Below are positions 41,675 through 50,240 of a stretch of DNA of 64,000 bases, one piece after another. A model generated the notes under the pieces. That model had not been told where the DNA came from. It saw only the letters and a list, made by a program, of their open reading frames with translations, and ran no database searches. The position numbers and the translations under genes are program-made. How positions within the stretch are numbered: the first letter of the stretch is position 1; each line of letters begins with the position of its first letter. Source of the DNA: JASLDZ01 sp964242625 (lineage in GTDB: Bacteria > Pseudomonadota > Alphaproteobacteria > Caulobacterales > Caulobacteraceae); NCBI GenBank assembly GCA_964242625.1, contig CAXTAO010000007.1, positions 65,774 to 129,773 on the forward strand, written 5' to 3'.

Positions 41675-43252
41675 ATGCACGACGTCCGGGCCGTCCGCGA
41701 GGACCCCCAACGCTATATCGACGGCTGGACGCGGCGCGGCGTGGCGGACGCCGCGAAGGAGGTGCGCGACATCCTCGCCGAGGACGAACGCCTGCGCGCG
41801 GCCAAGACGCGCTTCGAACAGGCGCAGGCCGAGCGCAACTCGAAGTCCAAGCTGATCGGCGCGGCCAAGGCCAAGCGCGACGAGGCGCGCGCGGCCGAGC
41901 TGATGGCCGAGGTCGAGGCGCTGAAGGCGACGCTCGCCGAGGCGGAGAGCGAGCAGAAGACCGCCGAGGAGGCGCTGAACGGCCGCGACGGCCTCCTGGC
42001 GCGCCTGCCGAACCTCGCCGCCGAGGGCGTGCCGGAGGGCGAGGACGAGGCGGGCAACGTCGAGCAGAAGCGCTGGCGAGACCACACCGCCACGCCGGCG
42101 GGCCAGAAGGGGCTGCGCGTCGACCACGCCACCCTGGGCGAGGCGCTGGGGCTGATGGACTTCGAGCGCGCCGCCCGCATGTCGGGCTCGCGCTTCGTGG
42201 CGCTCAAGGGCGAGCTGGCCCGGCTGGAGCGCGCGCTCGGCCAGTTCATGCTCGACCTGCAGACCCGCGACCACGGCTACACCGAGGTGAGCCCGCCGTT
42301 GCTGGTGCGGGACGATGCGATGTTCGGCACGGGGCAGCTGCCAAAGTTTACTGGCGATCTATACTATGGAACCGCTGTACAGCAGCTCACTGTCGAAGAC
42401 TTGGGCGCTACACTCGCTCTCGGCAACACGAAGGCTATACGCGATGAGGTTGCGAAGAAGTTAGCAAGTTTGCTTGATCTCTATGGATCGAAGCTGAACA
42501 CGACGGCCTTCAACACTCATTGGGAGGCCGTTAGGAAGCAGATAGACGGCTTCATCAACGCGCATGATAAGTTGTCTATATCATACGAGCTTATTTTGTC
42601 GGCATTGAAGGCGCGGACCAGAGAGCTTGTCGAGGACCGTCGCTGGCTCATTCCCACCGCCGAAGTCTCCCTCACTAACCTCGTGCGGGAGGAGATCACC
42701 CCCGAGGAGCAGCTGCCGCTGCGCCTCACCGCGCTCACTCCATGCTTCCGCTCGGAGGCGGGCGCCTCCGGCCGCGATACGCGCGGGATGATCCGCCAGC
42801 ACCAGTTCCACAAGGTCGAGCTCGTCTCGATCACCGCGCCCGAAGCGTCGGACGAGGAGCACGAGCGCATGACCGCCTGCGCCGAGGCGGTCTTGGAGCG
42901 GCTTGAGCTGCCCTACCGCCGCATGCTGCTCTGCGACGGCGACATGGGCTTCTCGGCGCGGCGCACCTACGACCTCGAGGTCTGGCTGCCGTCGGAGGGG
43001 CGCTACCGCGAGATCTCATCCTGCTCGACCTGCGGCGATTTCCAGGCGCGGCGGATGGACGCCCGGTTCAAGCGCGCGGGCGAGAAGGGCGCGCCCTTCG
43101 TGCACACGCTGAACGGCTCGGGCCTGGCGGTCGGCCGGGCGCTGGTGGCGGTGATGGAGAGCTACCAGGACGAGGGCGGCCGCATCGCCGTGCCCGACGC
43201 GCTCCGGCCCTACACTGGCGGCATGACCCACGTCGGCGGGGTCGCCCAGTGA
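41675..43252 (+). CDS. serS: seryl-tRNA synthetase with an 88-residue insertion in the catalytic domain
   Basis: Charges tRNA-Ser with serine. The N-terminal coiled-coil arm (residues about 30-110) and the class II core are intact: motif 1 region YTEVSPPLLVRDDAMFGTGQLPKF, the TAE loop IPTAEVSLTN, motif 2 PCFRSEAGASGRDTRGMIRQHQF, and motif 3 LNGSGLAVGRALVAVMES. At 525 residues it is about 95 longer than the usual 425-445. The extra length lies at residues 234-321, between PKFTGDLYYGT and RRWLIPTAEV, where relatives have a short hairpin. The insertion is in frame. The stop overlaps the surE start (GTGA). Confidence 0.95.
   Translation: MHDVRAVREDPQRYIDGWTRRGVADAAKEVRDILAEDERLRAAKTRFEQAQAERNSKSKLIGAAKAKRDEARAAELMAEVEALKATLAEAESEQKTAEEALNGRDGLLARLPNLAAEGVPEGEDEAGNVEQKRWRDHTATPAGQKGLRVDHATLGEALGLMDFERAARMSGSRFVALKGELARLERALGQFMLDLQTRDHGYTEVSPPLLVRDDAMFGTGQLPKFTGDLYYGTAVQQLTVEDLGATLALGNTKAIRDEVAKKLASLLDLYGSKLNTTAFNTHWEAVRKQIDGFINAHDKLSISYELILSALKARTRELVEDRRWLIPTAEVSLTNLVREEITPEEQLPLRLTALTPCFRSEAGASGRDTRGMIRQHQFHKVELVSITAPEASDEEHERMTACAEAVLERLELPYRRMLLCDGDMGFSARRTYDLEVWLPSEGRYREISSCSTCGDFQARRMDARFKRAGEKGAPFVHTLNGSGLAVGRALVAVMESYQDEGGRIAVPDALRPYTGGMTHVGGVAQ
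42341..42640 (+). other. low-GC, atypical-codon tract inserted in serS
   Basis: By hand count 142 of 280 bases (42361-42640) are G or C, about 51%, against roughly 67% just upstream and 70% or more in the surrounding genes. About 40 of the 100 codons end in A or T, including TTA, CTA, ATA (three), AGA, GTA and TCA, which neighbours almost never use. The core 42374-42637 encodes 88 extra residues with no stop. The product looks helical (TKAIRDEVAKKLASLLDLYG, HWEAVRKQIDGFINAHDKL). The atypical codons extend slightly into conserved SerRS residues on the left (PKF, DLYYGT). There are no intein splice residues, no repeats at the ends and no recognisable domain. Confidence 0.85.
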
Positions 43253-44043
43253 AGATCCTCCTCACCAACGACGACGGCGTGCACGCCGAGGGGCTGGACG
43301 CGCTGCGCCGCATCGCCGCCGCCCTCTCCGACGACGTGTGGACCGTCGCGCCCGAGAGCGAGCAGTCGGGCATGAGCCGGGCGCTGACTCTGGGCGCGCC
43401 CTTGCGCGTGCGGGCGGCGGGCGAGCGCACCTGGTCGGTGACGGGCACCCCCACCGATTGCGTGATGCTGGCGCGCGACGTGACGGGGCAGGCGGAGTTC
43501 GACCTCGTGCTCTCCGGCGTGAACCGCGGGCAGAACCTCGCGGAGGACTGCTCCATGTCGGGCACGGTGGCGGGCGCGGTCATGGGCATGGCGACCGGGG
43601 TGCGCTCCATCGCGCTCAGCCAGAGCCTCGCGCGCTTCCACGACGAGGTGCGCGCGCACTGGGAGACGGCCGAGCGCCACGGCCCGGGGGTGGTCGCGCG
43701 CCTCCTGGAGATCGGCTGGCCGGCGGACGTGGTGATGAACGTCAACTTCCCGCCGCGTCCGCCGGAGGAGGTGCACGAGGTCGAGTGCACCGCCCAGGGC
43801 TTCCACGACGCCTTCCGCGGCCATGCCGAGAAGCGCACCGACCTGCGCGGCCGCGACTACTGGTGGATGGGCTTCTCCCACGCCCGCCAGTCGCCGCCCG
43901 CCGGCACCGACATGGCGGCGATCGCGGCGGGGAGGATCTCGGTCACGCCGCTCCACATCGACATGACCCACCGCGCGGCCCTGCACGACCTCAAGGGCCG
44001 GCTCGGCGGGGCCGTGCCCGTGCTGGACCGCGCGCCCGCGTGA
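43249..44043 (+). CDS. surE: 5'-nucleotidase SurE
   Basis: 264-residue metal-dependent phosphatase acting on nucleoside 5'-monophosphates, with a role in stationary-phase survival. The N-terminus KILLTNDDGVHAEGLDAL has the metal-binding Asp pair; VAPESEQSGMSRALTL, GTPTDCVMLA, LVLSGVNRGQNLAEDCSMSGTV (Asn/Ser ligands) and VNFP are all present. GTG start overlaps the serS stop and the stop overlaps the pcm start, giving a coupled serS-surE-pcm run as in many alphaproteobacteria. Confidence 0.96.
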   Translation: MKILLTNDDGVHAEGLDALRRIAAALSDDVWTVAPESEQSGMSRALTLGAPLRVRAAGERTWSVTGTPTDCVMLARDVTGQAEFDLVLSGVNRGQNLAEDCSMSGTVAGAVMGMATGVRSIALSQSLARFHDEVRAHWETAERHGPGVVARLLEIGWPADVVMNVNFPPRPPEEVHEVECTAQGFHDAFRGHAEKRTDLRGRDYWWMGFSHARQSPPAGTDMAAIAAGRISVTPLHIDMTHRAALHDLKGRLGGAVPVLDRAPA

Positions 44044-44696
44044 GCGGACCGTCGTCCGAGACCGACCCGCGCCTGGCCGAGCTGGTCGGGGGCCTGCGCG
44101 AGCAGGGGGTGAGCGACGCCAAGGTGCTGCACGCGCTGGCGGCGATCCCACGCGACCTCTTCGTGCCCGAACTGTTCCGCGAGCGCTCGTGGGAGGACTC
44201 GGCCCTGCCCATCGCCTGCGGCCAGACCATCAGCCAGCCGCTGATCGTGGGGCTGATGACCCAGGCGCTGGCGCTCGAGGGGCGTCACCGCGTGCTCGAG
44301 ATCGGCACGGGCTCGGGCTACCAGACCGCCGTCCTCGCCCGCATGACGCGCTATGTCTACACCGTCGAGCGCTACCGCACCCTGCAGGGCGAGGCGGAGG
44401 CGCGGCTAAAGCGGCTGGCGCTGACCAACGTGATCTACCGCTTCGGCGACGGCGGCGAGGGCTGGCCCGACCAGGCGCCCTTCGACCGCATCCTCGTCAC
44501 CGCCGCGGCGCCCGGCGAGCCGCGCGCCCTCTTGGACCAGCTCAAGCCCAAGGGGGTGTTGGTGGCGCCGGTGGGGCGCGGCCCCGTGCAGACGCTGATC
44601 CGCTACGCCGGCGACGGCCGCGGCGGATTCCGCGAGGACGGCCTGGGCGAGGTGCGGTTCGTGCCGCTCCTGCCGGGCGTCGCGCGCGACGCCTGA
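44040..44696 (+). CDS. pcm: protein-L-isoaspartate O-methyltransferase
   Basis: 218 residues; repairs damaged isoaspartyl residues using S-adenosylmethionine. Family signature IPRDLFVPELFRERSWEDSALPI then GQTISQPLIVGLMTQAL, SAM-binding motif I VLEIGTGSGYQTAVLARM, and motif II-like DRILVTAAAPGEPRALLDQL. GTG start at 44040 overlaps the surE stop. Length is typical. It commonly travels with surE and an NlpD-like gene, as here. Confidence 0.95.
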   Translation: MSGPSSETDPRLAELVGGLREQGVSDAKVLHALAAIPRDLFVPELFRERSWEDSALPIACGQTISQPLIVGLMTQALALEGRHRVLEIGTGSGYQTAVLARMTRYVYTVERYRTLQGEAEARLKRLALTNVIYRFGDGGEGWPDQAPFDRILVTAAAPGEPRALLDQLKPKGVLVAPVGRGPVQTLIRYAGDGRGGFREDGLGEVRFVPLLPGVARDA

Positions 44697-44797
44697 AGCA
44701 CGTTCCCGTGCGGATGGCCGCAGGGGAGGCTCGCCGCCACAATCCCGCCCGCGGCGCACCCGATTCGACACGCGGCGGCGACAGGGAGAGTTCGGCG

Positions 44798-46429
44798 ATG
44801 ACCCGCAGGCGTGCACCTTCACGGCTTCTCGCGCCCGCCCTTCTCGCCGGGGCGGCGGCGGCGGCCCTGGCCGGCTGCGCGGCCTCGCCCGAGTACGCCA
44901 TAGCCCCCGGCGGTTCGGCCGGCCCGAGCGGCCGCGCCGAGCCCGTGCGCCCCGCCTATCCGGTGAGCGCCGACGACGCGGCGCGGACCGCGGGCGGGAG
45001 CGCGCCGCCGGCGGTCGCCGCGACGGCGCCCGCAGCCACCGACGACGACCTCGCCCCGGGGCCTCGGGTCGCGCCCGCGCCCGTGGACGCCCAGCCGCTG
45101 GATGCGCCGCCGCCGGCTTCGGCCACGCCCTCCGCCGGATCGCCTCCTCAGGCGGCAACCCCGTCCCCCCCCGCGCCGGGGCTCGCCTACGCCGAGCTGC
45201 AGCGGCGCGAGGTGGAGCGGCGGCATGACGAGCTCGAGGCGCGCCGCCGCCGGGCGGTCGCCGCCAAGGCCAAGTCGCTCCTGCCCGAGCACCGCGAGCC
45301 CGACGTGCGCCGCTACACCCTGGCGCGGGGCGATACGCTCTACGGCATGGGCCGCCGCTTCGGGCTGGAGCCCAGGACGCTGGCCAAGGCGCTGGGCGTC
45401 AAGCTCACCGCCACCCTGCAGCCCGGCGAGACGGTCACCCTCCCCGACGACGCCGAACCCGGTCGCCACGCCAGCGCGGGCGCGCGTGGCGAGCTGGACG
45501 TCACTCCCGGCCGGGTGATCGCCCCCACCCGCGCCGAGCGTGCGGCGGCGCTGGCCAAGGCCGAGCGCGCGGTGCCCTCCGTACCTACACTCGAGATCGC
45601 CGAGACGACGGCCCCGGCGGTGCGCCCGCCACGGCCGCGCGTGGACTATCTTCCGCCCAAGCCCTTCGACGTTCCCCCCCTCCCGAGCCGCGCCGCAGAA
45701 CTGCCCGCCACGGCGGTGAGGTCGAGCGTCCCACCGACGAGCGACCGTTCCGCCGCTGCGTTCGCATCCGCGCCGCCCGTGCGGGAGGTGGTTCCCGCCA
45801 CGCCTTCGTCGCCGCGGCCCTACACCTCGTTGGGCGCGCTGGGCGCCTCCCGCACGGGCGCGAGTTCGCCGCCATCCTCCCGCTCGGGCCGGCGCACCGA
45901 ATCCGACGCCCAGGCGGCCTACCAGGTGGCGGCCGCGCGCGCCGCCGCCCGGGCCGGGGCGACCTCGCCCGATCCGTCATCGTCGTCGACGGGGATGGGC
46001 GTAGAGAGCGGTCGCGGTCGCTTCCGTTGGCCCGTGCGCGGCGAGGTGCTGTCCGGCTTCGGTTCCAAGGGCCCCGGCCAGCGTAACGACGGGGTGGACA
46101 TCGCCGCGGTCGACGGCGAGCCCGTCCGCGCGGCGGCGGCGGGGGAGGTGGTCTATGCGGGGCACGACGTGCCGGCGCTCGGCAACCTCGTCGCCGTCAA
46201 GCACACCGACGGATGGGTGACGATCTACGGCAACCTCCAGCGCATCACCGTGCGCCCGCGCGACAAGGTGGGGCAGGGCGGGCAGGTCGGCCTGGCCGGG
46301 ACGAGCGGCGTGGCGGCGCGGCCCCAGGTGCATTTCGAGGTGCGCTACGCGCCCTCCGCGACCGACAAGGCGCGGCCCGTCGATCCCCAACTCGTGCTGC
46401 CCGGGGGCGGTCCGCAGGCCGCCGGCTAG
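44798..46429 (+). CDS. NlpD-like lipoprotein: LysM plus degenerate M23/LytM domain
   Basis: 543 residues with a lipoprotein signal (AAAAALAGCAASP). A long Pro/Ala/Thr-rich disordered region contains one LysM domain (about residues 170-215; RRYTLARGDTLYGMGRRFG), and the C-terminus (from about 405) is an M23/LytM fold starting FRWPVRGEVLSGFG. Two of the metal ligands are lost: the expected His of GxxHxGxD reads NDGVDIAA and the HxH pair's partner reads YGNLQ, while VHFEVR keeps its His. Such degenerate LytM proteins (NlpD, EnvC) activate cell-wall amidases rather than cutting peptidoglycan. It probably works at the division septum. Confidence 0.88.
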   Translation: MTRRRAPSRLLAPALLAGAAAAALAGCAASPEYAIAPGGSAGPSGRAEPVRPAYPVSADDAARTAGGSAPPAVAATAPAATDDDLAPGPRVAPAPVDAQPLDAPPPASATPSAGSPPQAATPSPPAPGLAYAELQRREVERRHDELEARRRRAVAAKAKSLLPEHREPDVRRYTLARGDTLYGMGRRFGLEPRTLAKALGVKLTATLQPGETVTLPDDAEPGRHASAGARGELDVTPGRVIAPTRAERAAALAKAERAVPSVPTLEIAETTAPAVRPPRPRVDYLPPKPFDVPPLPSRAAELPATAVRSSVPPTSDRSAAAFASAPPVREVVPATPSSPRPYTSLGALGASRTGASSPPSSRSGRRTESDAQAAYQVAAARAAARAGATSPDPSSSSTGMGVESGRGRFRWPVRGEVLSGFGSKGPGQRNDGVDIAAVDGEPVRAAAAGEVVYAGHDVPALGNLVAVKHTDGWVTIYGNLQRITVRPRDKVGQGGQVGLAGTSGVAARPQVHFEVRYAPSATDKARPVDPQLVLPGGGPQAAG

Positions 46430-48054
46430 CCCTCTCCCCGCAGGGGGGCGCGGTCGAGATAGCTCTCGTTGAGGTAGACCTCAGCGTCCCCCGCCGGGAG
46501 CGGGCGGGAGTAGCCGAAACCTTGCCCGTAATGGCAGCCAAGCGCGGCGAGCTCGGCCGCCATCGGGCCGTCCTCCACGCCTTCCGCGATGATCTCGAGG
46601 CCGAGGTCGCGGCCGAGCCCCACCACCGAGCGCACGATCTTGGCCGACCCTTCGTTCACCGCCATCGTCTTCACGAAGTAGCGGTCGATCTTGAGCTGCT
46701 CGAGGGGCAGGCGGGCGAGGTACGACAGGGAGGAGAAGCCCATGCCGAAATCGTCCACCGCGACCGTCACCCCCGCCTGGCGCAGCGCTTCTAGGACGTC
46801 GGCGGCGCGGTCCACGTCGCGCATGATCTCGCCTTCGGTGAGCTCCAGCTTCAGCGCGCCCGCCGGCAGGCCGTGACGGTGCAGCGCCGCCACCACCCGC
46901 TCGACAAAAGTCGGGTGCTCGAGGTCGGTGCAGGTGACGTTGACGCCTACGGTAAGGGGGCCCGCGGCCGCGTGGTCGCGTCGCCAGCGCGCGAGCTGGG
47001 CCGCGCTCTCCTCGATCATGTTGAGGGCGAGTTCGGTCATGCGGCCCGCCTCCTGGATCAGCGGCAGGAACTCCTCGGGATGAAGGAGGCCCAGCCGGGG
47101 GTGCCGCCAGCGCGCCAGCGCCTCGAAGCCCGCCACCCGCCCGTCGGCCAGGCTCACGATGGGCTGGTAAAAGGCCGTGAAGTCGCCGCGGGGCAGCCCT
47201 TCCCGCACGTCGGCCTCCAGCGCGAGGCTGGACAGCGCGGCGCGCGCGGGGGGTTGGGCGCCGTCGGAGGCGACCTCGAACGGCGGGCTGGGCGTCGCGC
47301 GGCCCAGGAGATCGCCGGCGCTCTCGCCCACGAGCGAGCCCGCGGTCCCTAGCGACACGCGGGGGTGGATGTCGACGCCGTGCAGCCTGAGCGGGGACTG
47401 CAGCAGGGCCTTGAGCCCGTCCCGGGCGGCGAGGTCGTCGGCCGGGGCGAACAGGGCGAACTCGTCGTCGCCGATCCGGGCGGGCGTTCGCGCCTGCGGC
47501 GCCGCGCCCAGGAGGCGCGCGCCGAGCGCGGCCAGCACCTCGTCGGCCCGTGCGGCCCCCAGCGCGACGTTGAGGCGGCGAAACCGCACGATGTCGGCGA
47601 CGACCACCTGCTGGGGGCGACCCGCATCCAGTTCGCGCTGGAGCGCGCGCAGGAAGGTCGCCCGGTCCGCCAGCCCCGTCAGTGGGTCGACAGTGCGCCC
47701 CTCGGGCGCCTCGTCCGGCCCGAGCCGCCAGGCGAGGCCTGCGGCGAGGCCGCTAGGCCCGTGCACGCCGCGCCAGGCGAGGCGTGCACCGGCCTGGAGC
47801 TCGACGGTGAAGGCCACCGCGCGCCCGGCCTCGCCCCCTTGCGCCAGCGCCGCGCGGGCGCGTCGGCCGGTGTCCGAGGTGGCGAGCGCCTGCAGCATGT
47901 CCAGACGCCCGTCGCGCGCGAGCGGCTGCAGCCCCAGCGCCTCGATCGCGCCGGTGAGGTGTAGGCGGCCCGCCGCGGGGTCCCAGCGCCACGCAATGGA
48001 GGGCGACGCGGCCGCGCTCCCGTCCTCCGACACGTCCGCCGCCCGGGTGTCCAC
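46426..48054 (-). CDS. GGDEF-EAL protein, probable c-di-GMP phosphodiesterase
   Basis: 542 residues. A PAS-like N-terminus (AWRWDPAAGRLHLTGAIEAL) leads into a GGDEF domain (TVDPLTGLADRATFLRAL) whose active site reads IGDDEFALFAP, so cyclase activity is doubtful. The EAL domain (from about residue 285) keeps FEALARWRHP, ELTEGEIM, DDFGMGFSSLSYLARL, KIDRYFV and AEGVED, so it should hydrolyse c-di-GMP. The start is GTG at 48054, 11 bp after the acetyltransferase stop. Its stop shares a palindromic CTAG with the convergent NlpD-like gene. Confidence 0.9.
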   Translation of the reverse strand: MDTRAADVSEDGSAAASPSIAWRWDPAAGRLHLTGAIEALGLQPLARDGRLDMLQALATSDTGRRARAALAQGGEAGRAVAFTVELQAGARLAWRGVHGPSGLAAGLAWRLGPDEAPEGRTVDPLTGLADRATFLRALQRELDAGRPQQVVVADIVRFRRLNVALGAARADEVLAALGARLLGAAPQARTPARIGDDEFALFAPADDLAARDGLKALLQSPLRLHGVDIHPRVSLGTAGSLVGESAGDLLGRATPSPPFEVASDGAQPPARAALSSLALEADVREGLPRGDFTAFYQPIVSLADGRVAGFEALARWRHPRLGLLHPEEFLPLIQEAGRMTELALNMIEESAAQLARWRRDHAAAGPLTVGVNVTCTDLEHPTFVERVVAALHRHGLPAGALKLELTEGEIMRDVDRAADVLEALRQAGVTVAVDDFGMGFSSLSYLARLPLEQLKIDRYFVKTMAVNEGSAKIVRSVVGLGRDLGLEIIAEGVEDGPMAAELAALGCHYGQGFGYSRPLPAGDAEVYLNESYLDRAPLRGEG

Positions 48055-48065
48055 GTCGGCGACCC

Positions 48066-48653
48066 TCAGACCGAAGCGCCGGGTTCGGGCGCGACGAGCC
48101 CGAACAACAGGTGGTCGCGCCAGCGCCCGTCGATCTTGAGATAGGCGCGCGCAAGCCCCTCCTCGCCGAATCCCGCCCGCAGGAGGAGGGCCCGCGAGGC
48201 CGTGTTCTCCGGCACGCAGGCGGCCTCCAGTCGGTGTAGGCCCAGGCGGCCGAGGGCGAAACGCGTCACCGCGCTCACGGCTGCGAGCGTGAACCCCTGC
48301 CGCGCATAAGGCGCGCCGATCCAGTAGCCGAGCGCGCCGCTCTGGGCGACGCCGCGACGCACGTCGCGCAGGTTGACGCCGCCCACGAGCTCGCCGGCGA
48401 GCGAGTAGACGAAGAACGGGTAGGCCAGCCCCAGCTCCTGGTCGCGGGCGTAGATCGACAGCCGGCGGCGGAACGCGGGACGGCTCAGGTCGTCCGCCGG
48501 CCAGGTCGGCTCCCAGGGCTGGAGAAAGCTACGACTGACCCGGCGCAGCTCGGCCCAGCGCGCGTGGTCGGTCATCCGCGGCGGGCGCAGGCGCACGCCC
48601 TCACCCTCCAGCTGGAGGGCGGGCTCGGGCGTGATCCAGTCCAACACCGCCAT
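48066..48653 (-). CDS. RimJ/RimL-type GNAT acetyltransferase
   Basis: 195 residues similar to the ribosomal-protein N-acetyltransferase branch: LEGEGVRLRPPRMTDHARWAELR at the start, LVGGVNLRDVRRG, the acetyl-CoA loop APYARQGFTLAAVSAVTRFA, and LHRLEAACVPENTASRALLLRAGF. Such enzymes acetylate N-termini or small molecules; the substrate here is unproven. It lies upstream of the GGDEF-EAL gene on the same strand with an 11-bp gap, so the two are likely co-transcribed. Confidence 0.9.
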   Translation of the reverse strand: MAVLDWITPEPALQLEGEGVRLRPPRMTDHARWAELRRVSRSFLQPWEPTWPADDLSRPAFRRRLSIYARDQELGLAYPFFVYSLAGELVGGVNLRDVRRGVAQSGALGYWIGAPYARQGFTLAAVSAVTRFALGRLGLHRLEAACVPENTASRALLLRAGFGEEGLARAYLKIDGRWRDHLLFGLVAPEPGASV

Positions 48654-48712
48654 GCGGACGCGAACCTAGCCCGGCTCGCCCCGGTGCGTCAGCCCCAAGC
48701 TGCGCGGTGTGT

Positions 48713-49177
48713 TCATCCGCGCGCGGCGGCTACGCGCCCCGGTCGCGCCTCCTCGCAGCCCCTCCGCGCGAGTTCGTCGGCGCGTTCGTTGAGCGGGTGG
48801 CCGGCGTGCCCTTTCACCCAGCGCCAGCTCACCTCGTGGCGCGCGCGCGCCACGTCGAGCCGGCGCCACAGGTCCTCGTTCTTGACGGGGGCCTTGGCGG
48901 CGGTGCGCCATCCCCGCGCCTTCCAGCCCGAGATCCACTCGGTGATGCCCTGGCGCAGGTACTGGCTGTCGGTGTGGAGCTCGACGCGGCACGGCCGTTT
49001 CAGCGCCTCCAAGGCGGCGATGGCGGCGAAGAGCTCCATGCGATTGTTGGTGGTCAGCGGCTCGCCGCCCCAGAGGTCGCGCTCGTGCGCGCCGCTCATC
49101 ATCACCGCACCCCATCCGCCGGGACCCGGGTTCCCGCTGCAGGCGCCGTCCGTGTAGATCACGACCTCAGGCGTCAT
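48713..49177 (-). CDS. rnhA: ribonuclease HI
   Basis: 154 residues; degrades RNA in RNA-DNA hybrids. The catalytic carboxylates are in place: IYTDGACSGNPGPGGWG (Asp), NNRMELFAAIAAL (Glu), LHTDSQYLRQGI (Asp), and VKGHAGHPLNERADELAR (His and final Asp). Its ATG overlaps the thrB stop as ATGA; the thrB-rnhA order is a conserved alphaproteobacterial arrangement. Confidence 0.97.
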   Translation of the reverse strand: MTPEVVIYTDGACSGNPGPGGWGAVMMSGAHERDLWGGEPLTTNNRMELFAAIAALEALKRPCRVELHTDSQYLRQGITEWISGWKARGWRTAAKAPVKNEDLWRRLDVARARHEVSWRWVKGHAGHPLNERADELARRGCEEARPGRVAAARG

Positions 49178-50130
49178 GCCGCACCACCCAGGGGGAGGTC
49201 GTCCGACCGCAGCGCGTCGAGGCGGTCGGCGTAGTCCAAGGGGTCCTTGCGCGTCACGAGCGCGCCGGCGGGCGTGGCCTCCCAGTCCGCCAAGCGGGTC
49301 AGGAAGAAGCGCAACGCCGCGCCGCGGGTGAGGAGGGCGAGCGCCTCGCGCTCCTCGCGATCGAGCTGGCGCACGGCTTCGTACCCGTCCACCAGGGCCT
49401 GCACTCGACCCGCGTCGAACCGTCCGCCGGCGAAAGCCCAGCTGTTGATCATCACCGCCAAGTCATAGGCCAAGGCGTCGGTGCAGGCGAAGTAGAAGTC
49501 GATGGCGCCCGCGAAGCGCGGCCCGTCGAAGAACACGTTGTCGGGGAAGAGGTCGGCGTGGATCACGCCGGCGGGCAGGTGCGCGGGCCAGCGCGCCGCC
49601 AGATCCCGCAGGTCGGCGTCGATCGCGGCGGCGAGCCCGGGGCGCAAACGCTCGGCCAGGGCGCGATGAGGCGCCCAGAGCGCAGGCCAGGCCCCCGGCC
49701 CGAGATCGTTGGCGCGGACGTGCGGGAAGCCCGCCCCCGCCGCATGCAGCGCCGCCAGGCCCGCGCCGGCGGCCCGGCACCGTCGCGCATCCGGCGCGTG
49801 CACCGAGAGGCCGGGCAGGAAGCTCACGATCGCGCACGGCTTGCCGCGCGCGGAGGCGAGGAGCCGCCCCGCCCGGTCGCCCACCGGCTCCGGGCAGCTG
49901 AACCCACGCCCCGCCAGCCAGCGCATCAGCTCGAGGAAGAACGGCAGGTCGTCCGCCCGCACCCGCCGCTCGTACACGGTCAGGATGTAGCGGCCGCGCT
50001 CGGTCTCAAGCAGGAAGTTGGAGTTCTCGATCCCCTCCGCGATGCCTTTGAAGGCCAGGGGCGCCCCCAGGTCGTAGCCCGCGAGGAGCGCGACCAGCTC
50101 GGCTTCGGTGAGATCGGTGTAGACGGCCAC
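49174..50130 (-). CDS. thrB: homoserine kinase ThrB (type II)
   Basis: 318 residues; phosphorylates homoserine in threonine synthesis. It belongs to the aminoglycoside-phosphotransferase-like homoserine kinases of alphaproteobacteria, not the GHMP-kinase type of E. coli. Visible features: GIENSNFLLETERGRYILTVYE (nucleotide site), VIHADLFPDNVFFDG (Brenner-type HxDxxxxN catalytic loop) and GAIDFYFACTDALAYDLA (metal-binding Asp). Coupled to rnhA by an ATGA overlap. Confidence 0.95.
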   Translation of the reverse strand: MAVYTDLTEAELVALLAGYDLGAPLAFKGIAEGIENSNFLLETERGRYILTVYERRVRADDLPFFLELMRWLAGRGFSCPEPVGDRAGRLLASARGKPCAIVSFLPGLSVHAPDARRCRAAGAGLAALHAAGAGFPHVRANDLGPGAWPALWAPHRALAERLRPGLAAAIDADLRDLAARWPAHLPAGVIHADLFPDNVFFDGPRFAGAIDFYFACTDALAYDLAVMINSWAFAGGRFDAGRVQALVDGYEAVRQLDREEREALALLTRGAALRFFLTRLADWEATPAGALVTRKDPLDYADRLDALRSDDLPLGGAA

Positions 50131-50240
50131 GTCGCCCGTGATGCGGGCGCGCCGCCCACGCGGTCAACCCGCGCCGCGCTTCGTTGCGGCGGAGGGGGCG
50201 ACGGCGTAGAGGATGCGCCTTGCTTTCGGACAGCCCCGCC

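Noticed and set aside
42341..42640. Intein or intron inside serS
   Set aside because: No Cys/Ser/Thr-plus-His-Asn splice residues at the junctions and no group I or II intron structure that I can see; the frame simply continues through the tract.
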